Assembly (NCBI GenBank): GCA_018672145.1
Contig: JABHGH010000029.1
Span: forward strand, 1 to 11,324
Length of the DNA: 11,324 bases
DNA from: Flavobacteriaceae bacterium
GTDB taxonomy: Bacteria > Bacteroidota > Bacteroidia > Flavobacteriales > Flavobacteriaceae
Direction of reading: 5' to 3'
Shown: positions 6,798 to 11,324 of the stretch, in pieces
How the letters are laid out: each line of letters starts with the position of its first letter
Position numbering within the stretch: the first letter of the stretch is position 1
Program-made: the position numbers and the translations under genes
The notes under the pieces: generated by a model
Database searches by the model: none
What the model was told of the DNA's origin: nothing
Seen by the model: only the letters and a program-made list of their open reading frames with translations

Positions 6798-7790
6798 TTA
6801 TGTGTTATAAGCCCATTTGAGCCATGCTGCGCCCCATGTGAACCCCCCTCCAAAAGCAGCAAACATGACGTTGTCTCCTTTTTTAAAACGGTGTTCGAAG
6901 TCTGATAAAATCAGTGGCAAAGTTGCGGCAGTTGTATTTCCATATTTAACAATATTGGAAAGCACTTTTTCGGGATCAACACCCGTGCGTTGTGCGGTCG
7001 CATCAATGATTCTTTGGTTTGCCTGATGAGGCACAAAAAAATCAATGTCGTTTGCAGTAAGATTGTTTTTGTCCATCAGATTTATCGCTGCATCTGACAT
7101 ATTGGATACGGCAAGTTTAAAAACCGTTTTTCCGTCTTGTCGTAAGTAATGGTGTCCATTCTGGGTGGTCTCCTGCGAAGCTGGCATCATCGATCCTCCC
7201 GCTTTCACATGGAGGTGTTGACGTCCAACGCCATCCGAACGAAAATGTTCGTCCATAAAGCCAAGGCCCTCGTCGTTCGGTTCAAATAGTGCTGCACCGG
7301 CTCCGTCCCCAAAAATGATACAGGTCGTTCGGTCCTTATAGTCAATAATAGACGACATCTTATCAGCACCAATAAGCAATACACGTTTATAACGCCCCGA
7401 GCTCACATAGGCCGAAGCTGTTGACATGCCATATAGAAATCCCGAGCAGGCCGCTTGCAAGTCATATCCAAAGGCTTGCGTAGCTCCGATTTCACTAGCG
7501 ACATAGGCAGCCGTAGCTGCAATCATCATGTCTGGCGTGGCGGTACTCACAATCACAAGGTCAATGGTCTTCGGATCGATAGCCGAACGCTCGATGAGGT
7601 TTTGTGCGGCTTTTATGGCTAGAAAGGACGTCGGGTGGTCTTTAAGGATTCTGCGTTCCGAAATTCCTGTTCGTGAACGAATCCAGTCGTCAGAAGTATC
7701 AACCATTTGCTCCAGGTCGGCATTGGAAAGTACTTCATCGGGAACATAAGCTCCCACGGCAGTAATCGCAGCGTTTTGTCCTAAACTCAT
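6798..7790 (-). CDS. fabH: 3-oxoacyl-[acyl-carrier-protein] synthase III (KAS III)
   Basis: FabH condenses an acyl-CoA primer with malonyl-ACP to start type II fatty-acid synthesis; in bacteria with branched fatty acids it sets primer choice. The 330-residue protein has the complete thiolase-fold triad: Cys115 in LQAACSGFLYGM, His255 in FFVPHQANQR and Asn285 in KYGNTTAA. It also has the C-terminal signature AAFGGGFTWGAAWLKW (311-326). DDWIRSRTGISERR (34-47) is the usual KAS III N-terminal motif. The start is ATG 7790. It is the first gene of fabH-accB-accC, grouping chain initiation with two subunits that make malonyl units. The terminator after rpmF (7888-7917) and a candidate promoter (7829-7861) suggest it is transcribed separately from DUF177-rpmF. 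Other KAS III-like enzymes are possible, but the fatty-acid context makes FabH by far the best call. Confidence 0.96.
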   Translation of the reverse strand: MSLGQNAAITAVGAYVPDEVLSNADLEQMVDTSDDWIRSRTGISERRILKDHPTSFLAIKAAQNLIERSAIDPKTIDLVIVSTATPDMMIAATAAYVASEIGATQAFGYDLQAACSGFLYGMSTASAYVSSGRYKRVLLIGADKMSSIIDYKDRTTCIIFGDGAGAALFEPNDEGLGFMDEHFRSDGVGRQHLHVKAGGSMMPASQETTQNGHHYLRQDGKTVFKLAVSNMSDAAINLMDKNNLTANDIDFFVPHQANQRIIDATAQRTGVDPEKVLSNIVKYGNTTAATLPLILSDFEHRFKKGDNVMFAAFGGGFTWGAAWLKWAYNT

Positions 7791-7828
7791 ATGCGTTGTT
7801 TTTTATTAAAAATGACGCAAATTGGGGC

Positions 7829-7861
7829 GAAAATTACTAAAAACTGGTGGTTTTTGGTCAA
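7829..7861 (-). promoter_or_regulatory. Putative promoter for fabH-accB-accC
   Basis: On the minus strand, TTGA (7858-7861) is followed after 21 nt by TAATTTTC (7829-7836), one mismatch from TAnnTTTG. The position, just downstream of the rpmF terminator and 38 nt before ATG 7790, is what a fabH promoter should have. The sequence match is only moderate. The 107 nt from 7791 to 7897 hold no other gene. Confidence 0.38.
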
Positions 7862-7887
7862 TAAAATCAATTTTTTTGACTTTTTTT

Positions 7888-7917
7888 AAAACACAAAAAA
7901 CGCCTCTAGGGGCGTTT
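7888..7917 (-). terminator. Intrinsic terminator of the DUF177-rpmF transcript
   Basis: Read on the minus strand, AAACGCC (7917-7911) pairs perfectly with GGCGTTT (7904-7898) across a 6-nt loop. The 3' arm runs into a T-rich tract (TTTTTTGTGTTTT, 7900-7888). The stem begins 22 nt after the rpmF stop. A G/C-rich stem plus a U-tract is a textbook Rho-independent terminator and the clearest one in the window. It separates rpmF from fabH. Confidence 0.8.
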
Positions 7918-7939
7918 GTTTACAGAAAATTGTTTGGAA

Positions 7940-8134
7940 TTATGCTGCTTCGACGGTGTTGTCGATAAGAACTTTTCCACGGTAGTACAGTTTCCCTTCG
8001 TGCCAGTGTGCGCGATGGTATAAATGCGACTCGCCAGTGGTTGAGCAAACAGCGATCTGTGGGCTAGTTGCCTTGTAGTGCGTACGACGTTTGTCGCGGC
8101 GCGTTTTCGATATTTTTCGTTTAGGATGAGCCAT
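7940..8134 (-). CDS. rpmF: 50S ribosomal protein L32 (bL32)
   Basis: bL32 is a small basic protein of the large ribosomal subunit. The 64 residues begin with the family signature MAHPKRKISKTRRDKRRTH, very rich in Lys/Arg, continue with a central strand region (SPQIAVCSTTGESHLYHRAH) and end in a short hydrophobic and acidic tail. Only Cys30 is present, so this is a form without the four-cysteine zinc ribbon. ATG 8134 is the only sensible start, 4 nt after the DUF177 stop. The DUF177-rpmF pairing is conserved across many bacteria and fits co-expression of an rRNA-linked factor with a ribosomal protein. A strong intrinsic terminator follows. Confidence 0.97.
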   Translation of the reverse strand: MAHPKRKISKTRRDKRRTHYKATSPQIAVCSTTGESHLYHRAHWHEGKLYYRGKVLIDNTVEAA

Positions 8135-8138
8135 AATG

Positions 8139-8672
8139 CTACTTCTTTTTTAATTTTTTTAATGCGTCCCATCGCGGATCTGTTCCGCTTTGCGACGTTT
8201 TGTTGTTCGGTGAGGGCTTGAGTTGCTCAAGCTTTTCGAGTATGTCAGAATCCATCGTTCCATCTTCTATGCCGGGGTGTACACGCTTTTGTGGCACACT
8301 CAAAACCAATAGCTCATAGAGCTGTTGAGTGGCGTTGAACTGATGTGAGCCGTGTGGCAACACGATCATATCGTCGTGATCATCACTGTAATCAGGGCCA
8401 AACTTTACGACCATGTCAAAGGCGTTAGAAACGGCCAAATCAAATGGTTCGTTGGTCAAATCACAGTTGACATTCACATGGCCCTGCATGGAAAAATTTG
8501 CTTCCATAAAGGTCGATTTTTTGTGTAATGTCACCGTCGCTTTCGCTTGAACAGCGTTGAATTCTTCATTGTCGAAACTCTCAAAGAACGTTTCCGAAAG
8601 TTGAAAATTAAATGTATGAACGCCTTCTTTTAATCCAGAAAACTTAATCTCGAAATCCGCGTGGGGTTCCAT
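8139..8672 (-). CDS. DUF177 (YceD-family) protein, linked to 23S rRNA/ribosome assembly
   Basis: The 177-residue protein belongs to the DUF177/YceD family, whose gene typically sits just before rpmF; members have been linked to 23S rRNA accumulation in bacteria and plastids. The sequence shows an N-terminal beta-rich part (FEIKFSGLKEGVHTFNFQL, 7-25), a CDLTNEPF segment (90-97) that matches the usual family position of a conserved Cys, and an acidic stretch around 114-121. The basic C-terminus ends DPRWDALKKLKKK, with DPRW-LKKL a recognisable family ending. Only one Cys is visible, so no zinc site is suggested. The start is ATG 8672, with a near-perfect promoter about 22 nt upstream and rpmF 4 nt downstream. 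Family assignment is strong; the exact molecular role is not known from sequence. Confidence 0.88.
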   Translation of the reverse strand: MEPHADFEIKFSGLKEGVHTFNFQLSETFFESFDNEEFNAVQAKATVTLHKKSTFMEANFSMQGHVNVNCDLTNEPFDLAVSNAFDMVVKFGPDYSDDHDDMIVLPHGSHQFNATQQLYELLVLSVPQKRVHPGIEDGTMDSDILEKLEQLKPSPNNKTSQSGTDPRWDALKKLKKK

Positions 8673-8694
8673 TTTATCTCAACATTACGGGCGC

Positions 8695-8724
8695 CAAAGA
8701 TAACAAAAATCACATAAAGCCAAA
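8695..8724 (-). promoter_or_regulatory. Bacteroidota-type promoter for DUF177-rpmF
   Basis: On the minus strand TTTG (8724-8721), an 18-nt spacer and TATCTTTG (8702-8695) match the Bacteroidota housekeeping consensus TTTG-N17-23-TAnnTTTG perfectly. ATG 8672 follows after a leader of only about 15 nt. This is the best promoter in the window and fits the high expression a ribosomal protein gene needs. An inverted repeat, CCAAA/TTTGG (8720-8724 and 8729-8733), overlaps the -33 element; it could be a weak pdxA terminator or an operator. Confidence 0.65.
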
Positions 8725-8794
8725 CACCTTTGGGTATCTTGTTTTTTCACGCTGATTGCTCACAGACAAGCCGTTGCCGCTTTTGGAGAGTTTG

Positions 8795-9775
8795 TTAGGC
8801 CTTGCGTTGCTGATGAATGCTCATGGCTGTTGCTACTGCTTCTTGGAAAGAATGTGGGTTTGCCAGCCCCTTTCCTGCAATAGCGAAGGCCGTTCCGTGA
8901 TCTGGGGAAGTGCGTACTATCGAAAGGCCTGCTGTGAAATTTACGCCACTCCCAAAAGAAAGTGTTTTAAAAGGAATCAGCCCTTGATCGTGATACATGG
9001 CTACAATTGCGTCGTAGTTTTTGTAGGACTGCGCCCCAAAGAAAGCATCGGCAGAAAAAGGCCCTGCAACATTTGTGTTTTGTAGCTCTAGATCCTGCAA
9101 TAAAGGCGTGATGATGTCCATTTCTTCCTGACCAATGACTCCTTCATCGCCAGCATGCGGGTTGAGTCCTAGCACCGCAATTTTTGGATTTGTGATCCCA
9201 AAATCTTGTTGGAGGGAAAGAGAAACAGCCTCTAGTTTTTGTTTCACACGACTGGTAGTGATATGACCCGCAATATCTTTAACGGCAACATGATCGGTGA
9301 CCAGAGCCACCCGCAAATCGGGATGAACAAGAAACATCAGGGCTTGACCATCAAATTTTTGTGCCAGAAAGTCGGTGTGTCCTGGGAAACGAAAGTTATT
9401 ACTTTGAATTGCCGCTTTATGAATGGGAGCGGTGACCAAAGTGTCAATAACGCCCTGTTGTAGGGCGGTTGTTGCTGCTTGTAAAGAGGCAACCGCCAAC
9501 GCACCCGCAACTGGATCGACCAATCCGTAGGTTGGCTGAAAAGCACTTGGCCAACAATCCACAATATTGAGTACGCCCGGCTTTGGCGCATCTGTCATGT
9601 GGTGAGTGGGGATATGCAGCCCAAAATGAGAAAGTTCTTGCTCGATAAAATCAAGGCGTGCATACACAATCGGTGTGCAATCTGAAAGGACAGACCGATT
9701 GGTAAAGGTTTTTAACACAACCTCTGGCCCGATCCCGTTTGGGTCTCCAATCGATATGCCAATGGTCGTACTCAT
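8795..9775 (-). CDS. pdxA: 4-hydroxythreonine-4-phosphate dehydrogenase
   Basis: PdxA oxidises 4-phosphohydroxy-L-threonine with NAD+, the step before ring closure by PdxJ in DXP-dependent pyridoxal-phosphate synthesis. Numbered from ATG 9775, the 326-residue protein has SIGDPNGIGPE (8-18), TAPIHK (115-120) and PGHTDFLA (131-138). The three expected metal-binding histidines are H162 in VTDHVA, H207 in GLNPHAGDEG and H262 in MYHDQGLIPFK. The tail motif TSPDHGTAFAIAGKG (289-303) is also present. The frame stays open to a TTG at 9796, but ATG 9775 gives the normal N-terminus and leaves room for a promoter. It is divergent from ribE across 41 bp; DUF177 lies 122 nt downstream with its own promoter. 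Confidence 0.96.
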   Translation of the reverse strand: MSTTIGISIGDPNGIGPEVVLKTFTNRSVLSDCTPIVYARLDFIEQELSHFGLHIPTHHMTDAPKPGVLNIVDCWPSAFQPTYGLVDPVAGALAVASLQAATTALQQGVIDTLVTAPIHKAAIQSNNFRFPGHTDFLAQKFDGQALMFLVHPDLRVALVTDHVAVKDIAGHITTSRVKQKLEAVSLSLQQDFGITNPKIAVLGLNPHAGDEGVIGQEEMDIITPLLQDLELQNTNVAGPFSADAFFGAQSYKNYDAIVAMYHDQGLIPFKTLSFGSGVNFTAGLSIVRTSPDHGTAFAIAGKGLANPHSFQEAVATAMSIHQQRKA

Positions 9776-9784
9776 ATTTATGCG

Positions 9785-9792
9785 TATTTTTG
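9785..9792 (+). promoter_or_regulatory. -7 element for ribE
   Basis: TATTTTTG matches TAnnTTTG exactly and ends 24 nt before ATG 9817, a normal distance in this group. The expected -33 position falls inside the pdxA start region and shows no clear TTTG. It abuts the divergent pdxA -7 element at 9794-9801. Confidence 0.42.
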
Positions 9793-9793
9793 G

Positions 9794-9801
9794 CAAAGTT
9801 A
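9794..9801 (-). promoter_or_regulatory. -7 element for pdxA
   Basis: On the minus strand this reads TAACTTTG, an exact match to TAnnTTTG, 18 nt before ATG 9775. The -33 region would lie around the ribE start codon and has no obvious TTTG at proper spacing. One base separates it from the oppositely oriented ribE -7 element. Confidence 0.42.
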
Positions 9802-9816
9802 ATCAAATTCAAAGCG

Positions 9817-10395
9817 ATGTTTACGGGGATTATAGAATGTTTAGGGGAGCTGATTAGTGTTGAAGAAGATCGGGAAAATATTCATTTTCATATTCAAAGC
9901 TCCATAGCAAGCGAACTAAAAATTGATCAAAGTTTGGCCCATGATGGCGTTTGTCTGACGGTGGTCAACATCAAAGACGATGTGTATACCGTAACGGCGG
10001 TGCAGGAAACCCTCCGCAAATCCGCTTTGGGCATGTGGAAAACAGGTCGTAAAATTAATTTGGAACGCGCTATGCGTTTAGGTGACCGTCTAGATGGCCA
10101 TTTGGTGCAGGGGCATGTCGATCAGGTTGGTGAATGTGTCGCTGTGAAAGACCAAGCAGGAAGCTGGTTATACCGCTTTCGTTTTACGCCTGAAAATGGG
10201 AAACTCATCATCGAAAAAGGATCACTCACTATTAATGGCACAAGCTTAACGGTGTTTGACGTAACCGACGATGCGTGTAGCGTAGCCATTATACCCTATA
10301 CCTACGAGCACACCAATTTCCATCAACTTCAAGTGGGCGACCAAGTCAATCTCGAGTTTGATATGATTGGGAAATACGTAGCGACGTTGACATAA
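9817..10395 (+). CDS. ribE: Riboflavin synthase, alpha chain
   Basis: Riboflavin synthase dismutates two 6,7-dimethyl-8-ribityllumazine molecules to riboflavin and a pyrimidinedione, the last step of vitamin B2 synthesis. The 192-residue protein starts with the invariant MFTGIIE and contains the two tandem lumazine-binding barrels. The first carries LAHDGVCLTV (40-49) and GHLVQGHVDQVG (94-105); the second carries SLTINGTSLTV (136-146) and ends near FDMIGKYVATL. Ser, Thr and Cys residues of the N-terminal barrel active site are present. The frame is open further upstream to 9739, but ATG 9817 gives the exact family N-terminus. The gene is divergent from pdxA. The leader is far too short for an FMN riboswitch. 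Confidence 0.97.
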   Translation: MFTGIIECLGELISVEEDRENIHFHIQSSIASELKIDQSLAHDGVCLTVVNIKDDVYTVTAVQETLRKSALGMWKTGRKINLERAMRLGDRLDGHLVQGHVDQVGECVAVKDQAGSWLYRFRFTPENGKLIIEKGSLTINGTSLTVFDVTDDACSVAIIPYTYEHTNFHQLQVGDQVNLEFDMIGKYVATLT

Positions 10396-10424
10396 TTCTT
10401 TTATTCGGCTTTAAACGTTTACCA

Positions 10425-10447
10425 ACCGACTCGTGGTCTCTTTTTTT
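10425..10447 (+). terminator. Possible weak terminator after ribE
   Basis: ACCG (10425-10428) can pair with TGGT (10434-10437), including one G-T pair, around a 5-nt loop. Seven T follow at 10441-10447. The T-run is good and the stem is short, so this is tentative. The gap 10396-10476 also holds the perfect 10-bp palindrome TAAACGTTTA at 10412-10421 and no gene. Confidence 0.3.
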
Positions 10448-10476
10448 GTTATTTAGTTTTTCAAATTAATAAGAGC

Positions 10477-10632
10477 ATGAAGTGGTTTACGTTGTCTTTC
10501 TCTGTTTTTTTTTCGTACATACAAGCGGTCAAGTCACCGAGAATTTTGATTCGCTTTCTGATATTACTTACGGAAATGAAGAAGAGGTCCATAACTTGTT
10601 GTCAGGCACTTGGGTTTCATTGGGTTGTATAA
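10477..10632 (+). other. Signal-peptide start out of frame with the secreted protein; T9 slip site
   Basis: ATG 10477 opens a 51-codon frame (MKWFTLSFSVFFSYIQA...) that stops at TAA 10630-10632. Its first 12 residues are an ideal signal-peptide start (Lys, then a hydrophobic core), but the remainder makes no sense. The frame that encodes the rest of the secreted protein is offset by one base, and the two meet in nine consecutive T at 10505-10513. With one more T, ATG 10477 would read MKWFTLSFSVFFFVHTSGQ and continue directly into the downstream protein. This is either a real frame switch (phase variation, transcript or ribosome slippage) or a one-base error in the sequence. Confidence 0.6.
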
Positions 10633-11249
10633 TCAACTCGGACAAAGAACGTGGTGATAGTGGAAGAGCGGTTCGTTTTCGTCATAACAATGAAACAAAA
10701 TCCTATCTAGAATTTCACGGCACAAATGCAAATGGTATCGCAGGAGGCATAGGAACGGTGTCTTTTTGGGTGCGACATTGGACTGACAACACTGGGGGCT
10801 CTGGTGTTTCCTTTAATGTTGAGTACAAACAAAAAGATGCAAGCACATGGACTCAAGTAGGAAATGAAACCCAAGTCAACTCACCCGATTATATGCAAAA
10901 ATCATTTACCGTCAATCAATCGGCTGATGATTTATACCTGCGCATTATCTCGGTTGGTAACACAGAGCGTTTACTGCTTGATGATTTTGAGTTAACGGGG
11001 CACACACTTGGTTTTGAAAACTGGCATCAAAGCGTTTCGATCTATCCCAACCCTACGCAAATCAAAACCGTTTACTTTCAGGGTATGCCGGGTTCCAAAG
11101 AGGTGATGATTTATGATCTTCATGGTAAACAACTACTCCACAAAACGGTGAATGAACATCTGAATATCGAAAGTCTTGTGCCTGGGTTGTATGTCGCAAA
11201 AATCCATGTGCAACAGCAAATTTTTACAGAGAAATTAGTTGTTCGCTAG
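10482..11249 (+). CDS. Secreted beta-sandwich protein with type IX secretion C-terminal sorting domain
   Basis: In its open frame the protein has 255 codons from GTG 10482. It begins with a hydrophobic segment (1-14) lacking the usual positive N-terminus, then SGQ and the mature start VTENFDSL. Residues about 18-174 look all-beta (GTVSFWVRHW, SFNVEYKQKDASTWTQVG, LYLRIISVG, RLLLDDFELTG). This pattern resembles the jelly-roll module often attached to secreted Bacteroidota nucleases. Residues 183-255 are a type A Por secretion tail: SIYPNP (186-191), VMIYDLHGKQLL (208-219), LVPGLYVAKI (232-241) and EKLVVR at the end. It is therefore expected to cross the inner membrane by Sec and the outer membrane by the type IX system. 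No catalytic motif is visible. The true start is probably ATG 10477 with one extra T in the T9 tract. Its TAG overlaps the stop of the convergent gene. Confidence 0.8.
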   Translation: MVYVVFLCFFFVHTSGQVTENFDSLSDITYGNEEEVHNLLSGTWVSLGCIINSDKERGDSGRAVRFRHNNETKSYLEFHGTNANGIAGGIGTVSFWVRHWTDNTGGSGVSFNVEYKQKDASTWTQVGNETQVNSPDYMQKSFTVNQSADDLYLRIISVGNTERLLLDDFELTGHTLGFENWHQSVSIYPNPTQIKTVYFQGMPGSKEVMIYDLHGKQLLHKTVNEHLNIESLVPGLYVAKIHVQQQIFTEKLVVR

Positions 11250-11324
11250 CCTTTGCTTTTGCTAGTAGCAAATGTTTCGTTTAGCACGTGGGCGAGGCGT
11301 AGTCCTGCTGCATAAAGTCGAAAA
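11246..11324 (-). CDS. C-terminal fragment of a convergent gene, possibly S1/P1-type nuclease
   Basis: On the minus strand the frame entering at 11323 has 25 sense codons before TAG at 11248-11246. The peptide begins FRLYAAGLRLAHVLNETF and ends in a polar Ser/Lys tail. The segment A-G-L-R-L-A-x-V-L-N-E resembles the last helix of the zinc-dependent S1/P1 nuclease family as found in Bacteroidota. That match is from memory on a short stretch, so family assignment is tentative. That the frame is coding is supported by its tight abutment with the convergent gene. The rest lies beyond the window. Confidence 0.42.
   Translation of the reverse strand, partial: FRLYAAGLRLAHVLNETFATSKSKG
11258..11272. 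repeat. Short perfect inverted repeat at the convergent gene end
   Basis: TTTGCT (11258-11263) and AGCAAA (11267-11272) form a 6-bp stem with an AGT loop, 8 nt after the plus-strand stop and within the last codons of the minus-strand gene. A T-rich stretch (TGTTTCGTTT) follows on the plus strand, so it may help end the secreted-protein transcript. It could also be chance. Confidence 0.25.

Noticed and set aside
8756..9085. 109-codon open frame on the plus strand opposite the pdxA 3' end
   Set aside because: It is antisense to conserved pdxA codons, Cys-rich without pattern, and lacks promoter or family features.
9776..9796. TTG 9796 as the start of pdxA
   Set aside because: It adds seven unconserved residues and covers the -7 promoter element; ATG 9775 gives the normal N-terminus.
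9739..9816. Upstream extension of ribE to ATG 9739
   Set aside because: It would overlap the pdxA start and add 26 unconserved residues before MFTGIIE, which is the invariant N-terminus of riboflavin synthase.
9776..9816. FMN riboswitch upstream of ribE
   Set aside because: The gap is 41 bp, far too short for the FMN aptamer, and none of its conserved segments is visible.
10412..10421. Perfect 10-bp palindrome TAAACGTTTA as an operator
   Set aside because: A single AT-rich copy after ribE, with no second copy in the window and no known regulator; chance cannot be excluded.
1..11324. Mobile element, defence island or other new system
   Set aside because: No transposase, integrase, terminal repeats, tRNA target, CRISPR or toxin-antitoxin pattern was seen; nearly every gene is a core metabolic or housekeeping gene.

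Overview
The window reads as a piece of chromosome from a member of the Bacteroidota, most likely Flavobacteriia/Flavobacteriales. Three things point there: Bacteroidota-style promoters (TTTG about 18 nt before TAnnTTTG; the best is at 8695-8724), a protein with a type IX secretion (Por secretion) C-terminal sorting domain at 10482-11249, and gene blocks and protein variants typical of that class (tdk-alr-asd; DUF177-rpmF-fabH-accB-accC; pdxA facing ribE). Coding is dense and almost all of it is core metabolism. I see no tRNA, rRNA, CRISPR array, insertion sequence, prophage or long repeat, and no intergenic gap over 300 bases.

Layout. 1-1835 (minus): rsmI then recJ (cut by the left edge), 1 nt apart. 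1836-2006: divergent promoter region. 2007-3729 (plus): tdk and alr, overlapping at the junction. 3831-4820 (plus): asd. 4821-4926: convergent gap with a possible nested hairpin. 4927-7790 (minus): fabH-accB-accC, the initiating condensing enzyme plus two subunits of acetyl-CoA carboxylase. 7940-8672 (minus): DUF177 and rpmF, with a strong promoter and a clear intrinsic terminator that separates them from fabH. 8795-9775 (minus): pdxA. 9817-10395 (plus): ribE, divergent from pdxA across only 41 bp. 10477/10482-11249 (plus): a small secreted beta-rich protein with a type IX sorting tail. 11246-11324 (minus): the last 25 codons of a convergent gene, possibly an S1/P1-type nuclease.

How the genes fit together. 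fabH, accB and accC supply malonyl-CoA and start fatty-acid chains. asd and alr both feed peptidoglycan (the diaminopimelate branch and D-alanine). tdk salvages thymidine. rsmI and the DUF177/rpmF pair belong to ribosome modification and assembly. recJ is DNA repair. pdxA and ribE make cofactor precursors (pyridoxal phosphate, riboflavin).

I found no convincing new multi-gene system. The most interesting spot is the start of the secreted protein gene. Its best signal peptide begins at ATG 10477 but is one base out of frame with the rest of the protein, and the two frames meet in a run of nine T (10505-10513). This suggests phase variation, slippage or a one-base sequence error. Also worth a look: a stand-alone copy of a domain usually attached to secreted nucleases, next to a possible nuclease gene; fused stop codons at 11246-11249; back-to-back -7 elements between pdxA and ribE; and a thymidine kinase that seems to lack its zinc site.
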